Shown: positions 19,516-28,138 of the stretch, one piece after another
How positions within the stretch are numbered: the first letter of the stretch is position 1
How the letters are laid out: each line of letters opens with the position of its first letter
Source: Pseudonocardia thermophila
Lineage (GTDB): Bacteria > Actinomycetota > Actinomycetes > Mycobacteriales > Pseudonocardiaceae
Direction of reading: 5' to 3'
Assembly (NCBI RefSeq): GCF_900142365.1
Contig: NZ_FRAP01000011.1
Location: 124,001-188,000, forward strand
Length of the DNA stretch: 64,000 nucleotides
Notes under the pieces: model-generated
Told to the model about the DNA's origin: nothing
Seen by the model: the letters and a program-made list of their open reading frames with translations, nothing else
Database searches by the model: none
Position numbers and translations under genes: made by a program

Positions 19516-20322
19516 GTGACAGCCGACATGCTGATGGCACCGCGGACCGACCACCTGGGTCGGCCGAGCTTCGACCGCCTGCGGCAGCTCGCCCTGTCCG
19601 CCGTGGGGCACCCCGGGGGCAGACCCTGGCAGGTCTCCGCGATCGAGGGCGGTGCACGGATCCTGGCGAACGGGCCGACGATGGCCCGGATGAGCGCAGC
19701 CGGCCGCAAGACGGTCCTGCTCACCGCGGGTGCGGCGATGGCCACCATGCGGTTGGGCATCGCGATGAGCGGTCGGCGGCCGATCGTCTCGCTCCTGCCG
19801 GACCAGCGCCGGCCGGAGGTGTTGGTGATGCTGCGCCACGGCGTGCCCGGCGACCCGACCGATCTCGAGCGCGCGATGGCCGCGACGGTCCGCCCGGCGG
19901 CCCGGTACCTGCCCCCGGTGGCGGACCTGCCGGCGCCGCAGGGACTGCACCTGCGGGCCCGCGCGGCCGTGGAGAAGGAGGGGCAGTGGCTGCGCACCGT
20001 CGCCCCGGATGCGCGGGAGCGGCTCGCCCGCTACGACGCACGCATCGCGAACCTGCCGAAGACGGCTCTGCTGCTGGCCCTCGGCAGCACCCACGACGTC
20101 CCGGCCGAGCAGCTGAGGGCCGGTGCCGCGCTGCAGAACCTCGTGCTCACCGTGCGGCTGTTCGGCGGGGCGCTCTCGCTCATGGCCTGGCCCGCCGATC
20201 TGGAGGGGCGGTTGCAGCACGCCCGCGACGTCGGGGCCCTGGCGCCCCGCACGCACGTCCTGGTGGCCATCAGCGGCTGCCACCCGGTGGACCGAGGCGC
20301 GTTCCCGACGCCGTACAGCTGA
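19516..20322 (+). CDS. Short, degenerate Acg-family nitroreductase-like protein
   Basis: 268 residues. Resembles the C-terminal two-thirds of Acg proteins (PEVLVMLRHGVPGDPTDLERAM, LQNLVLTVRLFGGALSLM), but the APSxHNxQPW signature at the N-terminus is changed to AVGHPGGRPWQVS. FMN binding is therefore uncertain. The GTG start at 19516 lies 33 bases after the preceding large gene, so it may be co-transcribed. It is followed at once by a family B hairpin. Confidence 0.65.
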   Translation: MTADMLMAPRTDHLGRPSFDRLRQLALSAVGHPGGRPWQVSAIEGGARILANGPTMARMSAAGRKTVLLTAGAAMATMRLGIAMSGRRPIVSLLPDQRRPEVLVMLRHGVPGDPTDLERAMAATVRPAARYLPPVADLPAPQGLHLRARAAVEKEGQWLRTVAPDARERLARYDARIANLPKTALLLALGSTHDVPAEQLRAGAALQNLVLTVRLFGGALSLMAWPADLEGRLQHARDVGALAPRTHVLVAISGCHPVDRGAFPTPYS

Positions 20323-20330
20323 CCCACCAC

Positions 20331-20391
20331 GTCGAGAACGAACTCGTGGTGATCAAGAAGCCCTGTTGATCACCACGGCTTCGTTCTCGAC
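20331..20391. terminator. Long hairpin, repeat family B
   Basis: 26-base arms (20331-20356 with 20366-20391) with two mismatches and a 9-base loop; the arm starts GTCGAGAACGAA and ends GTGGTGATCAA. Lies between convergent genes; the minus-strand gene's stop falls inside it. Close relatives at 31546 and 53691. Confidence 0.7.
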
Positions 20392-20540
20392 GCGCGTCCC
20401 GCTCGGCGCGGCCACGCGAGCATGCCGATGGCGTTGCCGGCGGTGAGCCCGATGCCGCCGACCGCGCTGACGCCCGCCAGGAGCTCGATCCCGATCAGCG
20501 CGATCCGGGCGGACCGCGCCGATCGGCCCGGCTCGGTCAT
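20370..20540 (-). CDS. Small single-span membrane protein (56 aa)
   Basis: 56 residues: basic N-terminus (MTEPGRSARSAR), a hydrophobic stretch (about 13-43, IALIGIELLAGVSAVGG then GLTAGNAIGMLAW) and a basic tail. Its ATG overlaps the TGA of the Bpa-like gene (ATGA), which supports coupled translation. The last codons and the stop lie inside the family B hairpin, so the C-terminus may have been altered by that element. No family recognised. Confidence 0.55.
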   Translation of the reverse strand: MTEPGRSARSARIALIGIELLAGVSAVGGIGLTAGNAIGMLAWPRRAGRASRTKPW

Positions 20541-20893
20541 CCCTCGTCCTCGGTGTACACGACGGTGGCGAAGTGCACGCCCTGGAACACACCCTCCAGC
20601 CAGCCGACCAGCTGGGCCTGGGCGATGCGCAGCTCGGCGTCGGTCACCGCGGCGCCCACCCTCAGGTGCGGGGCGATCGCCTCCAGCTCCCGGCGCAGCT
20701 CGGGCGGCAGGACCGCCTCGATCTCGGCGACGGCCGTCCGGTGCGCGGCGACGAGCCGCTCGCGGCCGCTCGCGTCCAGCGGCATCGCGTGGATCTCCTC
20801 CAGCGTCTGCTTGATCATGCTCCCGACCCGCACCAGCTTGTCGGCGTCCGTAACCGGGGAGTCGGGGGCGGGGGAGCGATCCTTGCTGGTCAT
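20537..20893 (-). CDS. Bpa/PafE-like four-helix protein lacking the proteasome-docking tail
   Basis: 118 residues. Core matches the bacterial proteasome activator Bpa/PafE (Rv3780): DKLVRVGSMIKQTLEEIHAMPLD, then DAELRIAQAQLVGWLEGVFQG. True Bpa ends in an HbYX-type motif (GQYL) that opens the 20S gate; this one ends FATVVYTEDEG, with no such motif and no C-terminal linker. It may form the Bpa ring without docking, or act as an adaptor. The gene overlaps both neighbours by four bases. ATG at 20893 has no strong SD. Confidence 0.78.
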   Translation of the reverse strand: MTSKDRSPAPDSPVTDADKLVRVGSMIKQTLEEIHAMPLDASGRERLVAAHRTAVAEIEAVLPPELRRELEAIAPHLRVGAAVTDAELRIAQAQLVGWLEGVFQGVHFATVVYTEDEG

Positions 20894-21777
20894 GCTTGAA
20901 CACTAGGTCCGCGGTGATCGCGCCGGCAGGGCCGACGGACGCCCCCGGGCCGGGGCTTTCGGCGCCCGCGCAGCGCCGTCGGCGGCGGGCGCAGCCCGGG
21001 CGACCCGGCCAGCACCAGCACCCCGGACGCTGCGAGCAGCACCCCCGCGGCCAGCGCCCAGCCCCAGCCGGGCCGGACCGGGTCGCCGAGGGCGAGGATG
21101 CCGGCGGCGCCGGGCACCATCGTCTGGGTCACCGACACGATCGCGGCCAACCGCGCCACCCCGGTCAGCTCCAGTGCCCGGGTGCGCGCGGCCACTCCGG
21201 TGATCCCGTACGCTGCCACGAGCGCGACCGCGAGCGGGAACGGGAGCGTGCCGGCGTCGTCGACGTGGTCGGCGCGCACGACCAGTGCGGTCCCGCCGAA
21301 CGCGAGCCCGGTGAGCACCCCCAGCGGCCAGCCGCGCCCGGCGTCCCAGGTCCCCGCCACCGCCGCCGCGAGCAGAACCGCCGCCGACGCCAGCGCCGCC
21401 ACGGTCCACCCGGACACGGCGAACGGGGCGTCGGTGCCGGTGGCCGAGGCGACCAGCGCCAGCCCCGCCGTGCACGCGACCGCGGCGACGTGGTCGCGGC
21501 GGCGCAGCACCACGGCGTAGCGGAACCGGGCCGCGTAGACGGTGAGCACCACCCCGCAGGCCAGCACCGACTGCACGAGCACGACGGGCAGGTGCTGCAG
21601 CGCGGCGACCGCGCACAGCCAACCCAGGCCGTCGAGCGTCAGCCCGGCCAAGTAGCGGGGCTGGCGCACGACCGGACGGCCGGGCCGCACGAACCGGGTC
21701 GCGTCCGACTGCAGGATCCCGGAGGCCGTGTTCAGGGCGGCCCCGAGCACCGCCCACCACAGCCCGGCGGCCAGCAC
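20890..21777 (-). CDS. DMT/EamA-type multispan membrane protein
   Basis: 295 residues with about nine or ten hydrophobic spans up to residue 262 and a basic Pro/Arg-rich cytoplasmic tail. The spacing of helices and the short linking loops fit drug/metabolite transporter superfamily proteins; substrate unknown. Start assigned to GTG at 21777, 23 bases after the USP stop; the ribosome site is weak, so coupling is likely. The TGA overlaps the Bpa-like start. The order USP, transporter, Bpa-like, small membrane protein looks like one operon. Confidence 0.7.
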   Translation of the reverse strand: MLAAGLWWAVLGAALNTASGILQSDATRFVRPGRPVVRQPRYLAGLTLDGLGWLCAVAALQHLPVVLVQSVLACGVVLTVYAARFRYAVVLRRRDHVAAVACTAGLALVASATGTDAPFAVSGWTVAALASAAVLLAAAVAGTWDAGRGWPLGVLTGLAFGGTALVVRADHVDDAGTLPFPLAVALVAAYGITGVAARTRALELTGVARLAAIVSVTQTMVPGAAGILALGDPVRPGWGWALAAGVLLAASGVLVLAGSPGLRPPPTALRGRRKPRPGGVRRPCRRDHRGPSVQA

Positions 21778-21800
21778 CGCCTAACCGCCGGCCGACATCG

Positions 21801-22709
21801 TCAGCTGCGCAGGTCGGCGACCCCGACCCTGCGCGCCGGCAACCAACCCGCCTTGGCCGGTTGGGCGGGCGGCACCACGACGACCGGGCACGGCGGGCGC
21901 CGGGCCAGCACCCGGGCCGGCGAGGTGGCGACGCTGTCCAGCAGCGCACCCCGCGACGGACGGCCGAGGACGAGCAGCCGTGCGTGCATCGCCACCGCTA
22001 CGAGCAGGTCGGCGCAGTGGTCGTCGACCACGAGCTCCTCTGCGACCACGTCGGGGTAGGCGAGCCGGCACAGCGACAGCTGCTGGTCCAGCTCGGTGGC
22101 GACGGCCTCGTGCGCGACGTCCCACCGGCCGGCTTGCCGACCCAGCGGGGCGGAGAGGTCGATCAGGGGATCGTGCCAGGTGCGGACGGCGAGCAGTCCG
22201 GCCGAGCGCGCCCCCGCCTCGGCGAACGCGAACTCGATCACCTCGCTCCCGGTCGCGGGGCCCACCGCCACCATCACCGGGAACGGGTCCTGCGAGTGCC
22301 GGGGCCTGCCGGGGCGCGGCGTCGGCGCCTCGTCCGGCACGACGACGACCGGGCAGTGCGCGCTCATCAGGGCTCCGTCGACGTGCGGCGACGCGGCCGG
22401 CAGCACGAGCAGCTCCGCCTCCGCCGAGGCGGCCAGCCCCGCCCGCTCGATCGGCTGGTCCACCACGACCGCCGAGACGACGACGTCCGGTTCGGTCTGC
22501 CGGGCGACCGACAGCGCGACGGCGAACGCGCGGTGGCAGCCCAGGTGGCGGCGGTGGTCGTCGGGCAGCAGCACGCGCACGTCGAGATCGCGGCGGCGCG
22601 CCTCCCGCACCGCCCACCGCATCGCCGCGGCGGGCGAGATCTCGGGCTCCACCACGGCCGCGATCCAGCCGCGCCGGCGCTGGTCCTCGGTCGGCCCATC
22701 GCTTCGCAT
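21801..22709 (-). CDS. Diverged tandem universal stress protein
   Basis: 302 residues with two USP folds, both diverged. The first (about 14-135) begins WIAAVVEPEISPAAAMRWAVREA and ends CPVVVVPDEAP but has no clear G-X2-G loop. The second (about 150-290) has VLGRPSRGALLDSVAT and CPVVVVPPAQP. ATG binding may be weak in the first half. ATG at 22709 follows GGAGGG by seven bases. First gene of the four-gene minus-strand operon, sharing a divergent promoter region and a DosR-like box (22767) with the flavodoxin-like gene. Confidence 0.82.
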   Translation of the reverse strand: MRSDGPTEDQRRRGWIAAVVEPEISPAAAMRWAVREARRRDLDVRVLLPDDHRRHLGCHRAFAVALSVARQTEPDVVVSAVVVDQPIERAGLAASAEAELLVLPAASPHVDGALMSAHCPVVVVPDEAPTPRPGRPRHSQDPFPVMVAVGPATGSEVIEFAFAEAGARSAGLLAVRTWHDPLIDLSAPLGRQAGRWDVAHEAVATELDQQLSLCRLAYPDVVAEELVVDDHCADLLVAVAMHARLLVLGRPSRGALLDSVATSPARVLARRPPCPVVVVPPAQPAKAGWLPARRVGVADLRS

Positions 22710-22766
22710 GGGACCACCCTCCGCCGATCCGGCCGCGTGCGCTGCGGGCAGAAGGCCGTACGGACG

Positions 22767-22780
22767 TGGGCGTTGGTCCC
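22767..22780. promoter_or_regulatory. DosR-box-like repeat TGGGC-GTTG-GTCCC
   Basis: In the divergent region, 58 bases from the USP start (22709, minus) and 88 bases from the flavodoxin-like start (22868, plus); could serve both. Confidence 0.45.
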
Positions 22781-22867
22781 GCAGGCCCGGGTGCCCCCGA
22801 CCCTGGGCCGGCGCGCGGCCGGCGCGGAGTCTGCCGGGAGGAAGGCGTCGAGGGAGGCGGCAGGACC

Positions 22868-23389
22868 ATGAAGGCACTCGTAGTGGTGGAGTCGGTGTTC
22901 GGCAACACCCGGCAGATCGCCGAGGCGATCGCGCAGGGGCTCGGCGACGAGGCACTGGTCCGGGTCGTCGACGTCGCCGACGCGCCCGCGACGGTGGACG
23001 GCGTCGACCTGCTGGTCGTGGGCGGCCCGACCCACGCGTTCGGGATGACCCGCGAGTCGACCCGTCGCGCGGCCGCCGAGCAGTCCGGCGGGGCGGTTCC
23101 CCCCGCCGCGGTCGGGCTGCGGGAGTGGCTGGCCGTCGTCCGGGTCGGCCCGGTGGCCGGGGCGGCGTTCGACACGCGGATGGACACGTTCCGATTGCCC
23201 GGGTCGGCGGCGAAGGGCGCGGCCCGCGCGCTGCGCAGGCTCGGGGTGCGCCTCGTGGACCGGCCGCGGACCTTCCGGGTCGTCGGCATGCAGGGGCCGC
23301 TGCGCGACGGTGAGCCCTTCCGCGCCCGCGCGTGGGGTGCCCACCTCGCGGCGCAGATGGCGCCGGTGCGACCGGGGGCGGGGGCGTGA
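22868..23389 (+). CDS. Flavodoxin-like protein
   Basis: 173 residues. The FMN phosphate loop is seen at the N-terminus (VVVESVFGNTRQIAEAIA, T/S-X-T/G-G-N-T type), and GGPTHAFGMTR provides the second flavin loop; ends at MAPVRPGAGA. Single flavodoxin fold, probably an electron carrier or NAD(P)H-dependent flavoprotein. The stop overlaps the GTG of the following USP gene, which in turn overlaps ppsA, making a tight three-gene operon 22868-26567. Confidence 0.85.
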   Translation: MKALVVVESVFGNTRQIAEAIAQGLGDEALVRVVDVADAPATVDGVDLLVVGGPTHAFGMTRESTRRAAAEQSGGAVPPAAVGLREWLAVVRVGPVAGAAFDTRMDTFRLPGSAAKGAARALRRLGVRLVDRPRTFRVVGMQGPLRDGEPFRARAWGAHLAAQMAPVRPGAGA

Positions 23390-24273
23390 CGGGCCGGCCC
23401 CGCGGTCCGGTCGTCACCGGTGTCGACGGCTCGGACATCGCCCTGCGCGCGGTCCGCTGGGCGGCCCGGGAGGCGGGCGCCCGGAAGGTCCCGCTGCGGC
23501 TGGTGCTCGCGTTCACCCACGTCGCCGACCGCGTCGCGGGCCATCCGGGGCCCGGGCCGCGGCTGCGCGACCAGCTGCTCGACCAGGCCCGCAAGAGCCT
23601 GCGCGCCGCCGCGATCGCGGCCCGCCGGGAAGTCCCGGACGTGGTCGTCGAGGAGCACCTGCGGATCGGGTTCCCGACCTCGGTCCTCGTCGACGAGTCC
23701 CGCTCGGCTGCCCTCGTCGTGGTGGGGGAGCAGGGGCTCGGCCGGGTCGCCGCGGCCTTGACCGGCTCGGTCGCCGTCTCGGTCGCCGTCCACGCCGAGT
23801 GCCCGGTGGTCGTCGTCCGCGGCGAGGGCACCGGCTCCACCGAGGGCCTGCCGGTCGTCGTCGGGGTCGACGGCACCCCGATCAGCGAGGCCGCGCTGGC
23901 CTTCGCCTTCGACGCCGCGGACCGCCGCCGCGCCCCGCTGATCGCCGTGCACACCTGCCCCGACGCCCCGATCGACCCCGCCGACCCGGACGACGGCTTC
24001 GAGGCGGAGAAGGCGCTGCTCGCCGAGCGCTTGGCCGGCTGGTCGGAGAAGTACCCCGGCGTGCCGGTGCGGCGCGTCGTGACCGATGTCCAGCCCGTCC
24101 GGCAGCTGCTGGAGCTGTCCCGAAGCGCCCAGCTGGTCGTCGTCGGCAGCCGGGGCCACGGCGACTTCGTCGGCTGGGTGCTCGGCTCGGTGAGCAACGC
24201 CGTCGTGCACAGAGCGGCCTGCCCCGTCGCCGTCGTCCGCCCGGAGGTCACGACGGAAGGAGTTCTCCGATGA
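23386..24273 (+). CDS. Tandem-domain universal stress protein
   Basis: 295 residues with two USP domains (about 7-140 and 150-290). Nucleotide loops are VVGEQGLGRVAAALTGSVA and VVGSRGHGDFVGWVLGSVSN. GTG start at 23386 overlaps the flavodoxin stop (GTGA) and its own TGA overlaps the ppsA ATG (ATGA). Linkage to PEP synthase suggests an ATP/energy-status role during the hypoxic switch (inference). Confidence 0.92.
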   Translation: MTGRPRGPVVTGVDGSDIALRAVRWAAREAGARKVPLRLVLAFTHVADRVAGHPGPGPRLRDQLLDQARKSLRAAAIAARREVPDVVVEEHLRIGFPTSVLVDESRSAALVVVGEQGLGRVAAALTGSVAVSVAVHAECPVVVVRGEGTGSTEGLPVVVGVDGTPISEAALAFAFDAADRRRAPLIAVHTCPDAPIDPADPDDGFEAEKALLAERLAGWSEKYPGVPVRRVVTDVQPVRQLLELSRSAQLVVVGSRGHGDFVGWVLGSVSNAVVHRAACPVAVVRPEVTTEGVLR

Positions 24274-26567
24274 GCGCCTCGACCACGGACACCGCTCTCG
24301 TGCGCGGCCTGGACACCCTCCGCGCCGCCGATGCCCCGGCGGTCGGTGGGAAGGCCGCCAACCTCGGCGAGCTGATCGCCTCCGGCTTCCCGGTACCGCC
24401 CGGGTTCGTCCTGCCCGCCGACGCCTACCTGGACGCGATGGCCGCCACAGGGGTCCGCGACGAGCTGCGCGCCCTGCACGACCGAGCCCTCACCGCCACT
24501 GATCCCGCCGATCTCGACGCCCTGTGCGCCGAGGCTGCCGCGAAGGTACGGGCCGCCGGCATGCCCGACCGGCTCGCCGACGCCGTGCGCGCCGCCTACG
24601 CCGCCCTCGGGACGGACGGCCACGAGGCGTTCGTCGCCGTCCGCTCGTCCGCCGTCGGGGAGGACAGCGCGGACGACTCGTTCGCCGGCATGAACGCCAC
24701 CTTCACCAACGTCCGCGGCGCCGAGGAGTTGATCGGCCGGATCATCGACTGCTGGGCCTCCGCCTACGGCCAGCGCGTCGTCGCCTACCGGGCAGGCCGC
24801 GGCTCGGCCGCGGAACCGGCCGTCGCGGTCGTCGTGCAGGTCATGGTGGCCGCCGAGCGGGCGGGCGTCGCGTTCACCGCGCACCCGGTCACCGGCCGCA
24901 CCGACGTCGTCGTCGTGGAGGCCGCGCTCGGGCAGGGCGAGGTCGTCGTCAGCGGTGCCGTGCAGCCCGACACGTACGAGCTGGCTGCGACCCCCGGTAC
25001 CCCGCTGCGCGGCATGCACATCGGCGAGCAGACCCACGAGATCGTCCGCGGCCCGGACGGTGTCGACATCGCCGTCGACCTCGATCCCGAGCTGGCCCGC
25101 GCCCGCGTGCTCGACGACGAGCAGGCCGCCGCCGTCGCCCGGCTCGCGCTGCGGGTGCAGGAGCACTTCGGCGTGCCGCAGGACGTCGAATGGGCCTTCC
25201 ACGGGGACGCGCTGTGGCTGCTGCAGGCCCGGCCGATCACCACGCTGGCCGGTGATCGGTCCCGCCGCCCGCTGGTCACCGGCCTGCCGGCGTCCCCGGG
25301 ACGGGCGAGCGGGCCGGTGCGGGTGCTCACCTCACCCGAGGAGGGCGCGCGGCTGCAGACCGGCGACGTGCTCGTCGCGCCGATGACGAACCCGGACTGG
25401 CTGCCCACCGTCCGGCGGGCCGCCGCGCTGGTCACCGACTCCGGCGGCACCACCTGCCACGCCGCGATCGTGGCCCGCGAGCTGGGCGTGCCGTGCGTCG
25501 TCGGTGCCCGCGACGCCACCACCGTGCTGCACGACGGGCAGGCGGTGACGGTCGACGGCGGCACCGGCGAGATCACCGCCGGTGCCGCGGCGAAGGCCGC
25601 GTCCGAACCCGTCTCCGCGGCCCCGGCGACCACGACGCCGCGGACCCCGCCGGCGCGGGTGGACGTGCCGATCGCGACGAAGCTCTACGTCAACCTGGCG
25701 ATGCCCGACCAGGCCGCCGCGGTCGCGGCCGGGCCGGTCGACGGGGTCGGCCTGGTCCGCGCCGAGTTCATGCTCACCGAGGCGCTCGGCGGGCGGCATC
25801 CGCGCGAGGTCATCGCCCGTGGCGAGCAGCAGCTGTTCGTCGACGTGATGACGGCGTCGCTGCTGAAGATCACCGAGGCGTTCGCGCCGCGGCCGGTCGT
25901 CTACCGCACCACCGACCTGCGCAGCAACGAGTTCCGCGGGCTCGCCGGCGGCGAGTCCCACGAGCCGGTCGAGCACAACCCGATGATCGGCTACCGCGGC
26001 GCCTACCGGTACCTGCGCGAACCCGACCTGTTCGCGCTGGAGCTGCAGGTGCTCGCCCAGGTGCGCGAACGAACCCCCAACCTGCACCTGATGATCCCGT
26101 TCGTGCGCACCCGCTGGGAGCTGGAGGCATGCCTCGAGCTGGTCGACGCCAGCCCGCTGCGCCACCACCGCGGGCTGCACCGCTGGGTGATGGCCGAGGT
26201 GCCGTCCGTGCTGCACCGGCTGCCCGAGTACGTCGAGCTGGGCATCGACGGCGTGTCCATCGGCAGCAACGACCTCACCCAGCTGATGCTCGGCGTCGAC
26301 CGGGACTCCACCGAGTGCGCCGAGCTGTACGACGAGACCGACGAGGCCGTGCTGGCCGCCGTCCGCGACATCGTGGCCACTGCGCGGCAGCTGGGCATCA
26401 CCTCGTCGCTGTGCGGGCAGGCGCCGTCGGTGCACCCCGGCTACGTCGACCACCTCGTCGAGGCCGGCATCACCTCCGTGTCGGTCAACCCCGACGCGGT
26501 CCCGGCCGCCCGGGCGGCCATCGCCGCCGCCGAGAGGAGGCTGCTGCTCGACGCCGCGCGCCGCTGA
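24270..26567 (+). CDS. ppsA: Phosphoenolpyruvate synthase (pyruvate, water dikinase)
   Basis: 765 residues. N-terminal ATP-grasp domain (about 15-330; VGGKAANLGEL, VRSSAVGEDSADDSFAGMN), phosphohistidine swivel domain with His397 in GGTTCHAAIVARELG, and a C-terminal TIM barrel with Cys715 in SSLCGQAPSVHP plus SIGSNDLTQL. Converts pyruvate, ATP and water to PEP, AMP and phosphate. PEP synthase rather than PPDK because of the CGQAPS signature and overall layout. ATG at 24270 overlaps the USP stop. A 15-bp stop-codon repeat and a strong hairpin follow. Suggests gluconeogenic carbon flow in the hypoxic state. Confidence 0.93.
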   Translation: MSASTTDTALVRGLDTLRAADAPAVGGKAANLGELIASGFPVPPGFVLPADAYLDAMAATGVRDELRALHDRALTATDPADLDALCAEAAAKVRAAGMPDRLADAVRAAYAALGTDGHEAFVAVRSSAVGEDSADDSFAGMNATFTNVRGAEELIGRIIDCWASAYGQRVVAYRAGRGSAAEPAVAVVVQVMVAAERAGVAFTAHPVTGRTDVVVVEAALGQGEVVVSGAVQPDTYELAATPGTPLRGMHIGEQTHEIVRGPDGVDIAVDLDPELARARVLDDEQAAAVARLALRVQEHFGVPQDVEWAFHGDALWLLQARPITTLAGDRSRRPLVTGLPASPGRASGPVRVLTSPEEGARLQTGDVLVAPMTNPDWLPTVRRAAALVTDSGGTTCHAAIVARELGVPCVVGARDATTVLHDGQAVTVDGGTGEITAGAAAKAASEPVSAAPATTTPRTPPARVDVPIATKLYVNLAMPDQAAAVAAGPVDGVGLVRAEFMLTEALGGRHPREVIARGEQQLFVDVMTASLLKITEAFAPRPVVYRTTDLRSNEFRGLAGGESHEPVEHNPMIGYRGAYRYLREPDLFALELQVLAQVRERTPNLHLMIPFVRTRWELEACLELVDASPLRHHRGLHRWVMAEVPSVLHRLPEYVELGIDGVSIGSNDLTQLMLGVDRDSTECAELYDETDEAVLAAVRDIVATARQLGITSSLCGQAPSVHPGYVDHLVEAGITSVSVNPDAVPAARAAIAAAERRLLLDAARR

Positions 26568-26605
26568 TCACACGCGCGCTGATCACACGGGCACTGATCA
26601 CACGG
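26565..26605. repeat. In-frame 15-bp repeat starting at the ppsA stop codon
   Basis: Units start TGATCACAC at 26565, 26580 and 26595, so the stop codon is repeated in frame three times. Confidence 0.8.
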
Positions 26606-26647
26606 AGAAGGGGCCCGGGGAAGCTCCCCGGGCCCCTTCTCCGTGTG
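26599..26647. terminator. Perfect 23-bp hairpin between convergent ppsA and CBS genes
   Basis: Arms 26599-26621 and 26625-26647 pair perfectly around the 3-base loop AGC, with a very GC-rich GGGGCCCGGGGA core. Serves both strands. Part of the arm sequence (CTTCTCCGTGTGCCT) is repeated just after. Confidence 0.85.
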
Positions 26648-26664
26648 CCTCTTCTCCGTGTGCC

Positions 26665-27072
26665 TCACACCCCGGCGAGCAGGGCGTCCAGCACGTCCCG
26701 CATGGAGACGATGCCGACGATCCGGTCGTCCTTGCGCACCACGACGTGCCGCACCCGGTTCTCGATCATCTGCCGGCCCACGTCGGCGATCGAGTCGTGG
26801 ACGTCGGCGGAGACCAGATCCGTCGTCATGACCGCCTGGGCCTGCTCGTTGTCCAGGTCGGCGCCCATCGCCACCAGCGTGACGACGTCCCGCTCGGAGA
26901 GCACGCCGATCGGCCCCATCGGGCCGCCGACGAGGACGGCGCCGATCTCGTCCGCCGTGAGCTCAGCGGCCACGTCGCGCACCGAGTCGTGCTGCTCCAC
27001 GTCGGCGAGCGTGTCCCGCATGATCGTCTTGACGGGTTGGGCGGCGGCGTCGCGATCGATGGTGTCGGTCAT
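26665..27072 (-). CDS. hrp1: Hypoxic response protein 1-like CBS-pair protein
   Basis: 135 residues, close to Rv2626c/Hrp1 (143) in length and layout: CBS1 (about 14-70, VKTIMRDTLADVEQHDSV...GVLSERDVVTLVAMG) and CBS2 (about 78-133, AQAVMTTDLVSADVHDSI...RIVGIVSMRDVLDALL). Hrp1 is strongly DosR-induced and its ligand is not settled. ATG at 27072 with an AAGGAGA ribosome site. A weak GGGACGTACGGGTC motif lies at 27087-27100. Convergent with ppsA. Confidence 0.88.
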   Translation of the reverse strand: MTDTIDRDAAAQPVKTIMRDTLADVEQHDSVRDVAAELTADEIGAVLVGGPMGPIGVLSERDVVTLVAMGADLDNEQAQAVMTTDLVSADVHDSIADVGRQMIENRVRHVVVRKDDRIVGIVSMRDVLDALLAGV

Positions 27073-27109
27073 CTCGGGTCTCCTTCGGGACGTACGGGTC
27101 GAAGTCGGA

Positions 27110-28138
27110 TCAGGGAACGGACGACGGTCCCGGCTCGGGCTCCCCCGGATCGGGGACCTCGTCGAGGTAGTCGTCCACGGGGCGGCGCGGGGTCGGCACG
27201 AGCGCTGCGGCGCCGCTGCGGGGCCACCCGATCCGCAGCACCACCTGCGGATGGACGGCCGGGTCGGCGAGCACCCGCTTCGCCACGGCGCGCCGGGTCT
27301 GCGGGTACTCGAGGACCTGCGTGAGCGGCGCGCACGCCAGGCCGCGGGTGGTCGCCCGCAGCAGCGCGGAGCTCAGTGCCTCCCCGGCCCGGAGCCTGCT
27401 GCGCGCGTCGTCGGCGTTCGTGACGAGCAGCAGCAGGGATGCCCCGTCGGAGGGGTCCGGCGGCTGCGCGAGCGTGCCGGGGGAGTAGCGCACCCCGCCG
27501 ATCACGCCCGCCGGGTCGCGGGGTACGGCATCGGGCGGCACCCCGTCGTCCCCGGCGAACGCGCCGCTCCACAGCTCGGTCTCGGCCGCGATCTCCGGAT
27601 CGTGGGCGGCCAGCCGGTTCGCCTCGGCCATGGCCGCGAGCAGCTCCTGGTGGGCGTGCGGGGCGGACAGGGTCACCAGCAGCGCTCCCTCGCCCGCGGC
27701 GGCCAGCCGCAGCGCTTCCACGTCGGCCTCGGTGATCGGGTGCTCGGTGAACCGGCGCCGGTCGGTGTGCCGGGCGGAGATCGCGCCGGCGAGCTCGGCC
27801 AGCGCGGGATCGGCCGCATCCGGGTGCAGGTGCAGCGTCGCGACGTGGTCGGGCTCCGTGGGGTCCGGGAACCGGTCCACGAGCGTGCCGACGTCGAGCG
27901 CGGCGAGAGCGGCCCGCAGGTGGTGCAGCGCCGCACCGCAGCTGAGCAGCAGGCCGCGGCCCTCCGGGTCGGTCCCCGGCAGCTGCCGGGTGCGGTCGGC
28001 CCACAGCTGCAGCGTGCGGCCGGTCCAGTGCAGCCGCCACGGCTGCGTGTTGTGCAGCGACGGCGCCCGGCCGGCCAGCTCGGCCGCGGTGCGGATCGAG
28101 CCGCGGCCCACCGCCGCCGTGGTTCTGGGCAGGTTCAC
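27110..28138 (-). CDS. Acg-family nitroreductase-like protein
   Basis: 342 residues. APSLHNTQPWRLHW (about 25-38), RHTDRRRFTEHP in the middle, PQVVLRIGWPRS near the end and TPRRPVDDYL. Family as for the other Acg proteins here: FMN-fold, probably not a classical nitroreductase. GTG at 28138 overlaps the TGA of the upstream USP gene (GTGA), and GGAGG lies about eight bases upstream. Forms an operon USP then Acg. Confidence 0.85.
   Translation of the reverse strand: MNLPRTTAAVGRGSIRTAAELAGRAPSLHNTQPWRLHWTGRTLQLWADRTRQLPGTDPEGRGLLLSCGAALHHLRAALAALDVGTLVDRFPDPTEPDHVATLHLHPDAADPALAELAGAISARHTDRRRFTEHPITEADVEALRLAAAGEGALLVTLSAPHAHQELLAAMAEANRLAAHDPEIAAETELWSGAFAGDDGVPPDAVPRDPAGVIGGVRYSPGTLAQPPDPSDGASLLLLVTNADDARSRLRAGEALSSALLRATTRGLACAPLTQVLEYPQTRRAVAKRVLADPAVHPQVVLRIGWPRSGAAALVPTPRRPVDDYLDEVPDPGEPEPGPSSVP

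Noticed and set aside
24270-26567. Pyruvate phosphate dikinase
   Set aside because: C-terminal CGQAPS motif, domain layout and size fit PEP synthase better.
27087-27100. GGGAC-GTAC-GGGTC upstream of the Hrp1-like gene
   Set aside because: Second arm does not complement the first; kept only as a note.
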